Source: JAJXZJ01 sp050012855
GTDB lineage: Bacteria > Verrucomicrobiota > Verrucomicrobiia > Limisphaerales > J093
NCBI GenBank assembly: GCA_050012855.1
Contig: JBEKGJ010000006.1
Coordinates: 1 to 64,000, forward strand
Length of the DNA: 64,000 nucleotides
Direction: 5' to 3'
The notes under the pieces are model-generated. The model was not told the DNA's origin. It was given only the letters and a program-made list of their open reading frames with translations, and made no database searches. Below are positions 51,434 to 60,579 of the stretch, in pieces (position 1 is the stretch's first letter; each line of letters starts with the position of its first letter). Made by a program: the position numbers and the translations under genes.

Positions 51434-52768
51434 ATGCAATCCGCCACGCGCTCGAGTCGTCGCACGTTCCTCCGGCAGGCCAGCCTCGCCGGACTCGCCG
51501 TGCCGTTCTTCACCCGCCACCTTCTTTCCGCGCCGCCCAGCGAAGTCGTCCGGCACGCCAGCTTCGGCGCCAGCGGCCAGGCTTTCGCCGACCTGGACGC
51601 GATCACCCGCCACCCCGCCATCCGCCTGGTGGCCGTGGCCGACGTGGACCTCGACCGCACCGCCGACGTGAAGAAGAAGTTTCCCGACGTGCGGGTTTAC
51701 CAGGACTGGCGCCAGTTGCTCGAGAAGGAGAAGGAACTCGACTCGGTGAACGTTTCGACCCCGGACCACATGCACGCGCCGATCGCGATGTCGGCGATGC
51801 AACTGGGCAAACACGTCTATTGCGAGAAGCCGCTGACGCACGACATTTTCGAGACGCGGCAGTTGACGCTCTACGCCCGCCAGCACCGGCTGGTTTCGCA
51901 AATGGGCATCCAGATCCACTCCGCCTCGGAATACCGGCTGGCGGTGCGGTTGATCCATGACCTGGCCATCGGGAAGGTCCGCGAGGTCCACACCTGGAGC
52001 GGCAAGAAATGGGGCGACATGACGCCGCGGCCAACTCGCACCGACCCGGTGCCGCCGAACTTCAATTGGGACCTGTGGCAGGGCGTCGTCGCGCCGCGGC
52101 CGTTCATCGGCGGCGAGTATTACCACCCGGGCAACTGGCGCAAGCGGCTCGATTTTGGCACCGGCACCTTTGGCGACATGGGCTGCCACATCTACGACCC
52201 GGTGTTCAACGCCCTCAGCCTCACGGCGCCCGTTTCCGTCCGCTCGGAAGGCCCGACGCCAAACCAATGGAACTGGGCCACGGATGCGGTCATCCACTAC
52301 GTCTTCCCCGGCACGCAATTCACCGAAGGCAGCACGGTCAACGTCACCTGGTATGACGGCGACCAGCGGCCGCCGAAGGACATCCAGGCGCAGATCGGTT
52401 CCGAGCCGCTGCCCGACCAGGGCTCGATCTTCATCGGCACCAAGGGCGTGCTGCTGCTTCCGCATATCGCGGCGCCGCGCCTTCTGCCCGAAGCGCAGTT
52501 CGACAGCTATCCCGTGCCGAAGGTGACCGGCGACGACCATTGGAAGCAATGGGTCGAGGCCGTCCGCGGCAACGGCACGGCCTCGGCCAACTTCGATTAT
52601 GCCGGTCCGCTCACGGAGTCGGTGTTGCTGGGCAGTGTCGCCACACGCTTCCCGCACACGACGCTGCAATGGAATGCCGCCAAGCTAAGATTCACCAACG
52701 TCGGCGAGGCGAACCGTTTCGTCCGCCGGTCCTACCGCGCCGGCTGGCACGTCAAGGGTTTGTCCTGA
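51434..52768 (+). CDS. Tat-exported Gfo/Idh/MocA-family oxidoreductase
   Basis: The 444-residue protein has a twin-arginine signal (SRRTFLRQASLAGLAVPFF), a Rossmann half with VAVADVDLDR, VSTPDHMHAPIA and YCEKPLTHDI (the EKP motif), and a C-terminal half with FGDMGCHIYD. It would oxidise or epimerise sugars with tightly bound NAD(P). An alternative ATG at 51422 adds four residues. It is divergent from the GH127 gene, separated by 120 bases, so they may share regulation. Confidence 0.88.
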   Translation: MQSATRSSRRTFLRQASLAGLAVPFFTRHLLSAPPSEVVRHASFGASGQAFADLDAITRHPAIRLVAVADVDLDRTADVKKKFPDVRVYQDWRQLLEKEKELDSVNVSTPDHMHAPIAMSAMQLGKHVYCEKPLTHDIFETRQLTLYARQHRLVSQMGIQIHSASEYRLAVRLIHDLAIGKVREVHTWSGKKWGDMTPRPTRTDPVPPNFNWDLWQGVVAPRPFIGGEYYHPGNWRKRLDFGTGTFGDMGCHIYDPVFNALSLTAPVSVRSEGPTPNQWNWATDAVIHYVFPGTQFTEGSTVNVTWYDGDQRPPKDIQAQIGSEPLPDQGSIFIGTKGVLLLPHIAAPRLLPEAQFDSYPVPKVTGDDHWKQWVEAVRGNGTASANFDYAGPLTESVLLGSVATRFPHTTLQWNAAKLRFTNVGEANRFVRRSYRAGWHVKGLS

Positions 52769-52805
52769 GTCGGCGCGATCCGACCGATCCCGCATTCCCG
52801 GCGTG

Positions 52806-53894
52806 TCAACGCGCGCCGGGAATTTTTTGCGCCCAGCGAAGTTTCGCCGGGGCGGATCGCGAATTCGCAACCCGCTCGTCCGGGCTCGGCCGAATGATGT
52901 CCGGGGTGATCGCCGCGTAATCACCGGCGCGAAGACCATTCACGAACGCCTTCTTCACGCGGCGATCCTCCCCGGAATGGAACGTGAGCACGGCTACCCG
53001 CCCGCCCGGGTTCAGGCACGACGGCAGCACCCGCAGGAAGGTGTCGAGCGCCGAGAACTCGTCGTTGACGGCGATGCGCAAGGCCTGGAAGACCCGGCGC
53101 ACGGTCAGTTCCCCGTCCTCACGGTTCAGCCGCGGCAGGGCTTTGCGAACGGCCCGGGCCAGGTCCGTGGTGGCGGCCAAAACCCGGCCGGCGAGCGCCT
53201 CCCCGAGGAGGTCGGCGTGGGGTTCGTCGGCGTTTTCGGCGAGCAGGACCGCGAAGTCGCCGGACTTGATTTTGGCCAGCAGGGCGGACGCCGGCTGGCC
53301 GCGTTGTGGATTCATGCGCAGGTCCAGTGGTCCCGTGAATTTCGCGGTGAACCCGCGGGCGGGATCGTCGAGTTGCATCGAGGAAACGCCCAGGTCGGCG
53401 AGGATGCAGTCCGCGCCCGCCAGTCCGAACCCGGCGAGGACGCGCGGCAGGCCGGCGAAATTGCTGTGCTGCGCCGTGAACAGCGCCGGTCCGAAGCCCA
53501 GTGCCCGCAGGCGGGCCTCGGTTTTCGGCAGTTCGATCGGATCCACGTCGAGCCCGAGCAGGCGGCCGCCGGGTTGGAGGCGGGCGAGCAGTTCCCGGGC
53601 ATGGCCGCCGTAGCCGAGCGTGCAGTCCACAGCGACTTCACCCGGTTGCGGCGCGAGTGCGGCCAGCACTTCGGCCACCATGATCGGCCGGTGCGTGCCG
53701 GCCGGGGTTTTGCCGGAGGCGAGGACTTTCGCGACCGTTTCGGCGTACCGTTCCGGGGCGCGTTCCTTGTATTTTTCCGTGAATCGCCGCGGATGGTCGC
53801 CGCGGTAGTGCGGCCGCCGCCGATGCGGCACGGCGGCGGGCGGCGGTTGGGCGTCAGGCGCGGGCGGCGGGACGGCAGACGTTTCGTCGTTCAC
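52806..53894 (-). CDS. rsmH: 16S rRNA m4C1402 methyltransferase RsmH
   Basis: The 362-residue protein has a basic/Pro-rich extension of about 65 residues before the family core. HRPIMVAEVLAAL starts the core, then DCTLGYGGHA (SAM site), DLGVSSMQLDDPARGF, MNPQRG, NREDGELTVRRVFQALRIAVNDEF and LTFHSGEDRRVKKAF follow. It methylates C1402 of 16S rRNA. GTG 53894 overlaps the stop of the MazG-like gene (GTGA). No mraZ or division gene follows, so it is separated from the usual dcw cluster. Confidence 0.92.
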   Translation of the reverse strand: MNDETSAVPPPAPDAQPPPAAVPHRRRPHYRGDHPRRFTEKYKERAPERYAETVAKVLASGKTPAGTHRPIMVAEVLAALAPQPGEVAVDCTLGYGGHARELLARLQPGGRLLGLDVDPIELPKTEARLRALGFGPALFTAQHSNFAGLPRVLAGFGLAGADCILADLGVSSMQLDDPARGFTAKFTGPLDLRMNPQRGQPASALLAKIKSGDFAVLLAENADEPHADLLGEALAGRVLAATTDLARAVRKALPRLNREDGELTVRRVFQALRIAVNDEFSALDTFLRVLPSCLNPGGRVAVLTFHSGEDRRVKKAFVNGLRAGDYAAITPDIIRPSPDERVANSRSAPAKLRWAQKIPGAR

Positions 53895-54241
53895 AGCTCG
53901 TCGTATTTCTTGTTTGAGCCACGCGCCTTGGTCACCGGGTAGTGCGCTGCATTGTTCGCGAGCTTGACACGCATGGTTGTGGCGAGGTCCAGACCGAGAT
54001 TGTCGGCGAGTTCGAAGAGCAGGATCGCGACGTCGGCGATCTCGCCGGCGACGGCCTCGCGCCGGTCGCGGGCGCGCTCTTCGGACTGGGCGGCGTCCAG
54101 CCAGACAAAGTGTTCGAGCAGTTCGCCGGCCTCGACGGCGATGGCCACGGCGAGTTCCTTGGGCGCGTGAAACTGCCGCCAGTCGCGGGCGTCCCGGAAC
54201 GCGCGGATTTCGGCGGTGAGTGCGGCAATGCGATCGGACAT
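53891..54241 (-). CDS. MazG-like nucleotide pyrophosphohydrolase
   Basis: The 116-residue protein has the all-alpha NTP-PPase pattern EAGELLEHFVWL (ExxE) and EIADVAILLFELAD (ExxD), which bind Mg. It cleaves house-cleaning nucleotides such as dCTP analogues to monophosphates. Four-base overlap with rsmH indicates co-translation. ATG 54241 removes 87 non-homologous residues. Confidence 0.9.
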   Translation of the reverse strand: MSDRIAALTAEIRAFRDARDWRQFHAPKELAVAIAVEAGELLEHFVWLDAAQSEERARDRREAVAGEIADVAILLFELADNLGLDLATTMRVKLANNAAHYPVTKARGSNKKYDEL

Positions 54242-54459
54242 GTCCGCACCGTAGCGCCGAGCCGGGCTCGCCGCGAGCCTTCTTGGTGGGTCGTGGGCCG
54301 CGGGGCCACGACGCCATGCTCCAACTGCCCGCCCAGCGGTCGGGCAGCCACCAAGCGAGAACTGCGGCTGGTGCGGGGCACACAGCCGCGGTCCAACGGA
54401 GCTTTGCGGGCGCGGCGCAGGCTGGATTGTGTGGTGGCGGCGTGGCACGTTGCTCAGCG

Positions 54460-56568
54460 ATGAATTCCCTGGATTTTTCCCGCGTGTGGCCGGCGGCGGC
54501 ACTTGCCGCGACGCTTTGGCTGGCGCTGGGCGCGGTTGCTGCCGCGGCGGACTACGAGGTGAAGGCCGGGCATCCGCGGCTGTTGATCGAGGATGCGGCG
54601 GTCATCGCCCGCCGTGCCGCGGGCCCGCTGGCCGACGATTATCGCGTGGTCAAGGAACGCGCGGATGCGGCTGTGCGGCACGACCGCATCGAGGGCCTCA
54701 CGAACGCGTGGTCCACCGCGGAGGACTTGATGAACTGCGCTCTCGCCTGTGTCGTCGAGCGGCAGCGCGGCGGCGCTTTCCGGCCCTACGCCGATTTGAT
54801 CATCCGGCAGTGGGGCGACGGCAGCGTGATCGCCAACCCGGAGAACAGCCACTTCGGCTACCACGCGCTGGCCTACGACTGGATCTACGACGAACTGACG
54901 CCGGAGGAACGCGTCCGTTTCGGCAACGCGCTCGGAAGCTGGCTCCGGTTCTTCACGGAGAAACCGGAAATCCTGCTCAAGTGGGGACATTGGGAATACA
55001 ACCAGACTTGGGGACCGACTCATTTCAATGTGATGAACAGCCGCGACGCCCTGGCGCCGAAACTGTTCGTGGCGCTGGCGATTGCCGGCGCCGGAACGCG
55101 CCACGAGGCCGACGTAAAAGCGTTCCTCGATTCGTGGCATCGCCGCGTGCCGGCCGAGTGCCTGCCGGCGTTCACGCGCATGGGGGGCGTGTGGTCGGAA
55201 TCCTACGGCCACGGGGCGTACGGGCCGGCCACCGTGATTCCCTATGCCTTTCATGCCTGGCGGACGGCGACCGGCATTGACTACTTTAAGCAGCTCAAGC
55301 CCTGGAGCTTTCCGGTCGAGGAGCCGCGCTGGGTCGCGTTCACAATGATGCCGTACAATGACCGCACGGCCTGGATTGGCGACGGTGACGGTTCGCAGCC
55401 GGAAGCATTCGCGCGCGCGGCGCCGATGCTGCGCGACGGGTTGTCGCAGTGGTTTTCAGCGCAGGGACGCGCCTGGCTGCCCCAGCGCTGGCAGCGGGTC
55501 GCCTGCCTCGATCCCGCCATCCCGATGACGCCGCCGGCCACGCTGCCGCTGGGTTATTTGTTCCGCGGAGCCGGCCACGTGTATATGCGCAGCGCCTGGA
55601 ACGATCCCAACGCGACCTGGGCTTATTTCGGCTGCGGACCGCAGTTCGCCGGGCACGCGCGCGATGACGTGGGGCATTTCCTGATCGCCAAGCGCGGCGC
55701 GCTCGTTTCGCGCCAGGGCGGCCAGGGACACAACGACGACGATTATTACGCCGGCGGCTCGCTCATCTTCAACCTGGTCACGATCTTCGATGCGCAGGAG
55801 CCGTTTCGTCGCACCAAGAACAACGAAAACGACGGCGGGTTGCTGCGGCATGTCTATGAAAGCGAAGGGCTGCCCCGCGAACGCGGCCACATCATCGCCT
55901 TCGAGAGCACACCGGCCTGGACCTACGCCGCGGCGGACATCACGAAGGGTTACAACGAACACAAAGCCCGCGAAGTGACCCGGCAGTTCCTCTATCTGCG
56001 CGGCGACCGCGAGTTTTTCGTGGTCTTCGACCGCGTGGAAGCCGCGCGCCCGGAGTTCCGGCGGCACTTCTTCCTGCACGTTCCCACGCGGCCCGAGGTC
56101 AACGGCCGCCAGTTGACGTGGCTCAGTCTGCCGGAAGGCGATGGCGACGGGCCGGTGCTCTCGACGGGGCGTTCACGCATGTCTCTCAATGTCGTGTCCC
56201 CGGGCGATGCCGAGATCGTCGTGCGAGGCGGTCCGGGGCAGAAGGCCTGGGGACATCCGCTGGAAAAGACGGCCCAATACAATCACGTGACGCCGGGGCG
56301 CGCGAGGCCGCCGGTTTGTCCGTGGCGGATCGAGGTGGGCGATTCGGGCCCGGAAGCGCGCACGCTGTTCCTGCACGTGTTTGAGATCACGGATGAATCG
56401 GTGACCCAGGCCACGTCGGTCCGCTTCGTTGCGCCGGCGGGCGTGGACATTGGCGCGCGATGGCAGGTGCGCTTCAATGCCACCGGTCCAATCGGCGGCA
56501 GCGTGGGCGGCACGAACCTGACCACGACCATCAACACCGCGGCCCAATACGAATGGACCGGGGAGTGA
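54460..56568 (+). CDS. Exported heparinase II/III-like protein
   Basis: The 702-residue protein has a signal peptide (AAALAATLWLALGAVAAAA), an N-terminal alpha-toroid with HFGYHALAYDWIYDELT and EYNQTWGPTHFN, and a beta-sandwich half with YMRSAWNDPNATWAYF, HDDDYYAGGS and VVFDRVEAARPEF. The architecture matches polysaccharide lyases of the heparinase II/III type. Catalytic residues cannot be assigned with confidence. It lies in a stretch of glycan-active genes. Confidence 0.75.
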   Translation: MNSLDFSRVWPAAALAATLWLALGAVAAAADYEVKAGHPRLLIEDAAVIARRAAGPLADDYRVVKERADAAVRHDRIEGLTNAWSTAEDLMNCALACVVERQRGGAFRPYADLIIRQWGDGSVIANPENSHFGYHALAYDWIYDELTPEERVRFGNALGSWLRFFTEKPEILLKWGHWEYNQTWGPTHFNVMNSRDALAPKLFVALAIAGAGTRHEADVKAFLDSWHRRVPAECLPAFTRMGGVWSESYGHGAYGPATVIPYAFHAWRTATGIDYFKQLKPWSFPVEEPRWVAFTMMPYNDRTAWIGDGDGSQPEAFARAAPMLRDGLSQWFSAQGRAWLPQRWQRVACLDPAIPMTPPATLPLGYLFRGAGHVYMRSAWNDPNATWAYFGCGPQFAGHARDDVGHFLIAKRGALVSRQGGQGHNDDDYYAGGSLIFNLVTIFDAQEPFRRTKNNENDGGLLRHVYESEGLPRERGHIIAFESTPAWTYAAADITKGYNEHKAREVTRQFLYLRGDREFFVVFDRVEAARPEFRRHFFLHVPTRPEVNGRQLTWLSLPEGDGDGPVLSTGRSRMSLNVVSPGDAEIVVRGGPGQKAWGHPLEKTAQYNHVTPGRARPPVCPWRIEVGDSGPEARTLFLHVFEITDESVTQATSVRFVAPAGVDIGARWQVRFNATGPIGGSVGGTNLTTTINTAAQYEWTGE

Positions 56569-56592
56569 CGACGCCTGCGGGCGTCAGATCCG

Positions 56593-59286
56593 CTACCGGT
56601 CCTTCAGTCCCCAGACGATCGCCCTCACCTGTGGCGCCGTGAGGTAAATCGGCGTTTCACCGAGCGTCACTTTGCCGCGAGGCAGTTCGTTGCCCATGAG
56701 ATCGTAGCCGGTGACGCTTGAGCCCAGTGCCATCGGGCGCGTCGTGCCGCCATCAACCCAGGCGATGGCCACGGCGTTGCCGCCGGCATTCTCGCGGGGC
56801 GTCCGCACGACGTAAGCGTCCAGCCCTTCCACCGCGAGTTTCTGCGCGTGTTCGCCGGCGCCGACCAGGCGCGCCCACGCGGCCACCGTGGCGAAGTTTT
56901 TGCGCGGTTCACCGCCGTAGGCGAAGAGCACACTGGCGCTGTCGGGTCCGTTGATCGTGCCGCACGTGCCGGCGTGGAAGAAGAACTTCTCCCCGCCGTG
57001 GGCGAGGGCCACGGTGGCGAACTTCACGATGTGCTCGGCGGCGGCGCGTTCGCTCTTCCACCGGCAGCGGTTCATCGTCTCGTCGCCCGTTGTCTGCGGC
57101 AGGCAGGCCGGGTCGTCGTCGGCATAGCAACCCCATTCGGTGACCCAGAACGGCTTGGGCCCGCCCTGCGCGCGCATCAGGTTTTCGAGTTCGCTGAACG
57201 ACGCTTCATCCACGGCGATGGGATGCGCCGGGTCATAGATGTGGAAGTCGAAAACATCCAGGAACTGCAGCCCGCCCTTGGTCACGAAGTCGCGCGTCCA
57301 GCCGGCCTGAACGCCCGCGCTGAGACCGCCCACGATCCGGCAATCCGGTCGCGCCGCTTTCATGGCGCGCGTGGCAACTTCCAGCAACCGCACGTAGTCG
57401 TCCACCGTGTAGCCGAATTGCCGCGGCAGCGCGTAATCGGTGTAAACGGGTTCGTTCAACACCTGAAACACCGCGTGGCGTGGGTAATGCCGGACGACCT
57501 CCGCGGCGAAATGACCGAAGTCGGCGAGGTTCCTGGGGGCATAAGCCAGCGGCAGGCGCGTGCGCAACTCGCGGTTGTCGCCCGCGGCTTTCGCCACCGC
57601 CTCCGGCCGCGCCGAGGTTGACCACGCCGCCGACGGGAACGGCAGCAACACATCCACGCGGCCGTTGGCGCGGGACAGAACCCGGTTGATTTGCTCGTCG
57701 CTCCGGCGGAAATCGAATTGCCCCGGTTCCGGTTCCACGAGCTGCCACTGGGCCGACCAGTCGCGCCACCAATGAATGCCGGCCTTTCCCGCCCGCTCCA
57801 CCAAAAAATCCCACGGATAGACATGATTGAACCCGAACGGCGAGTCCAGTTGCTCGTCCGTGACCACGGCGCAGCGCAGCGTCTGGGTGTCCGACGGTGT
57901 CGTCCATTTCGCGCGGAAGAAGCCGCGTCGGCCGCGAACGATGTTGCTGAGCGTCAGGGTGGCGCCCACGTGCGGGGGGAGCAGGAGCGTCGGCCGGTTC
58001 TCGTACGCCGTTTGATCGAAGAAATCCGTGACGGCCAGTTTGCCGGTGAGGTTTTGCGATCGGTCGGAATTGTTAAAGGCCCGGAGTCGGAACCTGAGCC
58101 CGGCGGTGACGTTTGTGAACAGGTTGCCCGGGAAATCCGTTGCCAGGAACGACTCGACGGGCGTGCGCGGCTCGTAATCCGTTGCCCGTGGCCCGCGCTC
58201 CAACTGGACTGCATCCACCCACAGCGTGGCGGCGTCGCGTTTGGATTCCTCAAGATCAAGGCCGACGGCGATGAACAGGAACGGTTGCGTGGGGGTGAAG
58301 CTGAACTCGCACCGTTGCCACCTGGTCGTGACCGTGACGGGGTGGTGCTGGACCTGTTCCGGCGCCTCGATGACCGCCATCTGGGCGATCACGGCGTCGG
58401 CGTCCGTGCGCAGCCAGGCCGACAACGTCAGCGGTTCGCCGGGTTGGATGTGGAACCAGCCGCGGTTGGCCGCCAGCACGCGGCGCACGGGCTGCCGCAC
58501 CGGCTCGTAATAGTCGAAATGGTAAACCGGCTCGGTGGCGGCGTTCAGCGCGATTTTCAGACTGTGCTGGCCGTGCTCGGCGGCGGTGGCGTCCACCCCG
58601 CCTTCGAGCCGATCGAGGTTGCCGGCCCAGCCGGGCAGGCCGTAGGTGTAACTGCCCCAGTTCGCCCCGCCACACTCGAAGCTGCTGTTCGGGATGAAAT
58701 TCTTCACTCCGGCGGTGGCGATCTGCGGGAACCACTCGCGACCCTCGTTCGTTTCCACGAGCGCCACGTCGGCCAGCCAGAAGGTGCCGGTGTTGCGATG
58801 GTAAAACTGGAGCCGGCTGTCCGCCGCCGGCAGGTCGCGCCGCGCCTGAAAACGAAATTCAAACGGCTCCCATTGGGTGCCCGGGGTGAACGCCTCGGCC
58901 AGCCCCACGCCCTGCCAGTCGCGCGTGTTGGAAAGGCCAAGCTCGATCGCTCCGGCCTTGAGATTGGCCGCCTTGGCCCAAAACGTGAGCCGATACCACT
59001 GGCCGCGCCGCACGCTGACCGTGCCCATTTGGCAGAGCATGACGTGATAATCGCCGCCGTCGCCGGCGAACTGGGTGCAGTCGAGACGCGCGCTGTAGCC
59101 GCCGTCGCGGCCGGTGTCACGTCGCAGTTCCTGGTGAATGGCGGGGTTGCCGGTGGCCTGCCAGAAGTCGGGCACGCCGGGATGGAGCCGATCGTTCGCG
59201 AAGGAACCGTTGACCACGAGATTGCTGGATTCGGCGCGACCCACCATCACGCCCAACAGCAACGCCACCAGAACCGGGGATTTCAT
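56593..59286 (-). CDS. Exported glycoside hydrolase, clan GH-A (GH39-like) with two carbohydrate-binding modules
   Basis: The 897-residue protein has a signal peptide (SPVLVALLLGVMVGRAE). Two CenC-like carbohydrate-binding domains follow (about 22-175 and 190-365, each with NxSF and FHY/WF features). A TIM barrel from about 470 carries the acid/base FQVLNEPVYT near 610 and the nucleophile WVTEWGC near 705. A C-terminal beta domain follows. The two Glu are at the usual clan GH-A positions. The substrate is unknown. Confidence 0.8.
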   Translation of the reverse strand: MKSPVLVALLLGVMVGRAESSNLVVNGSFANDRLHPGVPDFWQATGNPAIHQELRRDTGRDGGYSARLDCTQFAGDGGDYHVMLCQMGTVSVRRGQWYRLTFWAKAANLKAGAIELGLSNTRDWQGVGLAEAFTPGTQWEPFEFRFQARRDLPAADSRLQFYHRNTGTFWLADVALVETNEGREWFPQIATAGVKNFIPNSSFECGGANWGSYTYGLPGWAGNLDRLEGGVDATAAEHGQHSLKIALNAATEPVYHFDYYEPVRQPVRRVLAANRGWFHIQPGEPLTLSAWLRTDADAVIAQMAVIEAPEQVQHHPVTVTTRWQRCEFSFTPTQPFLFIAVGLDLEESKRDAATLWVDAVQLERGPRATDYEPRTPVESFLATDFPGNLFTNVTAGLRFRLRAFNNSDRSQNLTGKLAVTDFFDQTAYENRPTLLLPPHVGATLTLSNIVRGRRGFFRAKWTTPSDTQTLRCAVVTDEQLDSPFGFNHVYPWDFLVERAGKAGIHWWRDWSAQWQLVEPEPGQFDFRRSDEQINRVLSRANGRVDVLLPFPSAAWSTSARPEAVAKAAGDNRELRTRLPLAYAPRNLADFGHFAAEVVRHYPRHAVFQVLNEPVYTDYALPRQFGYTVDDYVRLLEVATRAMKAARPDCRIVGGLSAGVQAGWTRDFVTKGGLQFLDVFDFHIYDPAHPIAVDEASFSELENLMRAQGGPKPFWVTEWGCYADDDPACLPQTTGDETMNRCRWKSERAAAEHIVKFATVALAHGGEKFFFHAGTCGTINGPDSASVLFAYGGEPRKNFATVAAWARLVGAGEHAQKLAVEGLDAYVVRTPRENAGGNAVAIAWVDGGTTRPMALGSSVTGYDLMGNELPRGKVTLGETPIYLTAPQVRAIVWGLKDR

Positions 59287-59339
59287 GCCGGGAGCTTAGC
59301 CGGCCGTTACGCCGCCGGCTAGCGCAGAGCCATCCGCCA

Positions 59340-59566
59340 TCCGCTAGGTGCCCCAGCAACTCCTGGACGGTTCGGACGTCGGTACCCGCTTCCAGCAGAT
59401 GGGTCGCGAAAAAGTGTAGCAGCTTGCGGGGCGTGACGCGTTAATGGAAAAACCGCATCACCTCATGGACTTGTTCGCGCAGAGGCGCCTGGGGATTGGG
59501 GGTGAGCCGGGCGCGGGCACCGTGTCGCAGTGCCCGCCGGTGATCCGACGAAAAACAGGCATCCAT
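59340..59566 (-). pseudogene. Truncated integron integrase (IntI-like) remnant
   Basis: From ATG 59566 the frame reads MDACFSSDHRR and later NPQAPLREQVHEVMRFFH, the start of IntI/XerD-type tyrosine recombinases. TAA at 59443 follows. In the same frame RVTPRKLLHFFATHLLEAGT and DVRTVQELLGHL then match the recombinase C-terminus (HTLRHSFATHLLEAGTDIRT). About 230 residues between are deleted, and the catalytic H-x-x-R is changed to R-x-x-L. The remnant runs leftward, opposite to the cassettes, as intI genes do. Confidence 0.7.
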
Positions 59567-59582
59567 CACAGGAACAAAAACA

Positions 59583-59610
59583 TTGACAACAGTTTACCGC
59601 GGAACATGAT
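59583..59610 (+). promoter_or_regulatory. Candidate cassette promoter (Pc-like)
   Basis: TTGACA (59583-59588) and CATGAT (59605-59610) are 16 bases apart. The promoter lies between the integrase remnant and the first cassette junction, pointing into the array, where Pc promoters sit. Confidence 0.45.
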
Positions 59611-59668
59611 TCACCGCAATATGAATATGGCGGCACCAACCCACAACCCCCCGGTCGCTCAATACACT

Positions 59669-59675
59669 GTTAGCC
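59669..59675 (+). other. Integration point of the first cassette (attI-side core)
   Basis: GTTAGCC is the 7-base core where the cassette array begins; recombination would cut after the G. It is the exact complement of GGCTAAC at the start of the first attC (60472-60478), as expected for a cassette that was once a circle. Confidence 0.6.
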
Positions 59676-59682
59676 CTGAATT

Positions 59683-60477
59683 ATGACCGAGAAAATCCCA
59701 GCCGTTAAGAATCCTCTCACCATCATTGCCATCTTCTCGGGCCTGTCGGAGGTCAGTATGACTGTGGCTCTTGGCCTTATCGACAAGCCACTCCAGTCGA
59801 TGTTCATCTGGTTTGTCATCTTGTTTCCAAGCGCGCTGGTTGTGCTCTTTTTCGTTACCCTGAATTTCAACCACAAGGTCCTCTACGCACCGTCGGACTA
59901 CCGAGACGAGGAGAACTTCTTTCGCCGGTTTGGCGGACTCACGTCTGAGGAGCAGAAGCAGCGGCTGGATCAGGGGGCACAGGAGGTTCAAGAGCAGGCT
60001 GCGTCTTTACCTACGCAAGGCGCTGCAGCGCCCATCACGGATGTGGCTCCGAGAGACAGAGCAGCTTTCTATTCCTATGTTGAGGGCCTGCTGTTATACC
60101 ACGTATCGAGAAAATACAATGCCGAGGTTCGGCGCGAGGTCGCTTACGGCAGTGGTCGCTCGCGCTTGTTTTTCGACGGAATTATCGAGTCGCATTCGCG
60201 ATTCTCAGTCGTGGAGGTTAAGTATCTCCGCAGCGCATCGTTTTCCAGAGAGCTGTTTGATCGTTTCCTTCGTCGAGTGACCGCGTTCCGCGACGAGTTG
60301 CCAGAGTCTCGTCGGAGTGTGTTTTCAGTGATCCTCGCTGTTGGGACGGACCTCTCGATAGCCGATACCGCCCCTATGCGGCAGGTGATGGAGAACATCT
60401 GCTGCGATTATCCGTTTAAGGTGGAGGTTGAGATTTGCAATCTGGACGATCTCAAGAGAGAGAGGAATGAGGGCTAA
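59683..60477 (+). CDS. Cassette 1: membrane-anchored PD-(D/E)XK-like protein
   Basis: The 264-residue protein has two membrane helices (about 11-33 and 40-61), a coiled linker (LTSEEQKQRLDQGAQEVQEQ), and a C-terminal domain resembling the PD-(D/E)XK nuclease core: Glu134 in YVEGLLLYHVSRKY, Asp165 in LFFDGII and Glu178-Val-Lys180 in VVEVKYLRS. The stop codon lies inside the attC. Base composition is lower in GC than the host. A nuclease-like effector held at the membrane is plausible; activity is not proven by sequence. Confidence 0.7.
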   Translation: MTEKIPAVKNPLTIIAIFSGLSEVSMTVALGLIDKPLQSMFIWFVILFPSALVVLFFVTLNFNHKVLYAPSDYRDEENFFRRFGGLTSEEQKQRLDQGAQEVQEQAASLPTQGAAAPITDVAPRDRAAFYSYVEGLLLYHVSRKYNAEVRREVAYGSGRSRLFFDGIIESHSRFSVVEVKYLRSASFSRELFDRFLRRVTAFRDELPESRRSVFSVILAVGTDLSIADTAPMRQVMENICCDYPFKVEVEICNLDDLKRERNEG

Positions 60478-60567
60478 CAAAATCACTGGAGCGAACGCGG
60501 GCGGGCCACGTCGGTTGCCAATTCGGACGCTTTGGGCCGCCCGCGTCGCTCAGTTCGGTCGTTAGGC
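60472..60567 (+). repeat. Integron attC site 1
   Basis: Begins GGCTAAC (60472-60478) and ends GTTAGGC (60561-60567). Inside, GAGCGAACGCGGGCGG pairs with CCGCCCGCGTCGCTC leaving one unpaired A, the extrahelical base typical of folded attC sites. Confidence 0.8.
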
Positions 60568-60579
60568 ATCGTGAGTCCC

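Noticed and set aside
49058..52669. A single 1203-residue protein on the minus strand
   Set aside because: The first 450 residues lie antisense to the Gfo/Idh gene and have no signal or motif. The ATG at 51310 is followed by a proper signal peptide.
59297..59321. TAGCCGGC...GCCGGCTA inverted repeat considered as a terminator or attC
   Set aside because: It has no T run and no integron core sequences. It lies just before the start of the glycoside hydrolase gene and may only be a chance GC hairpin.
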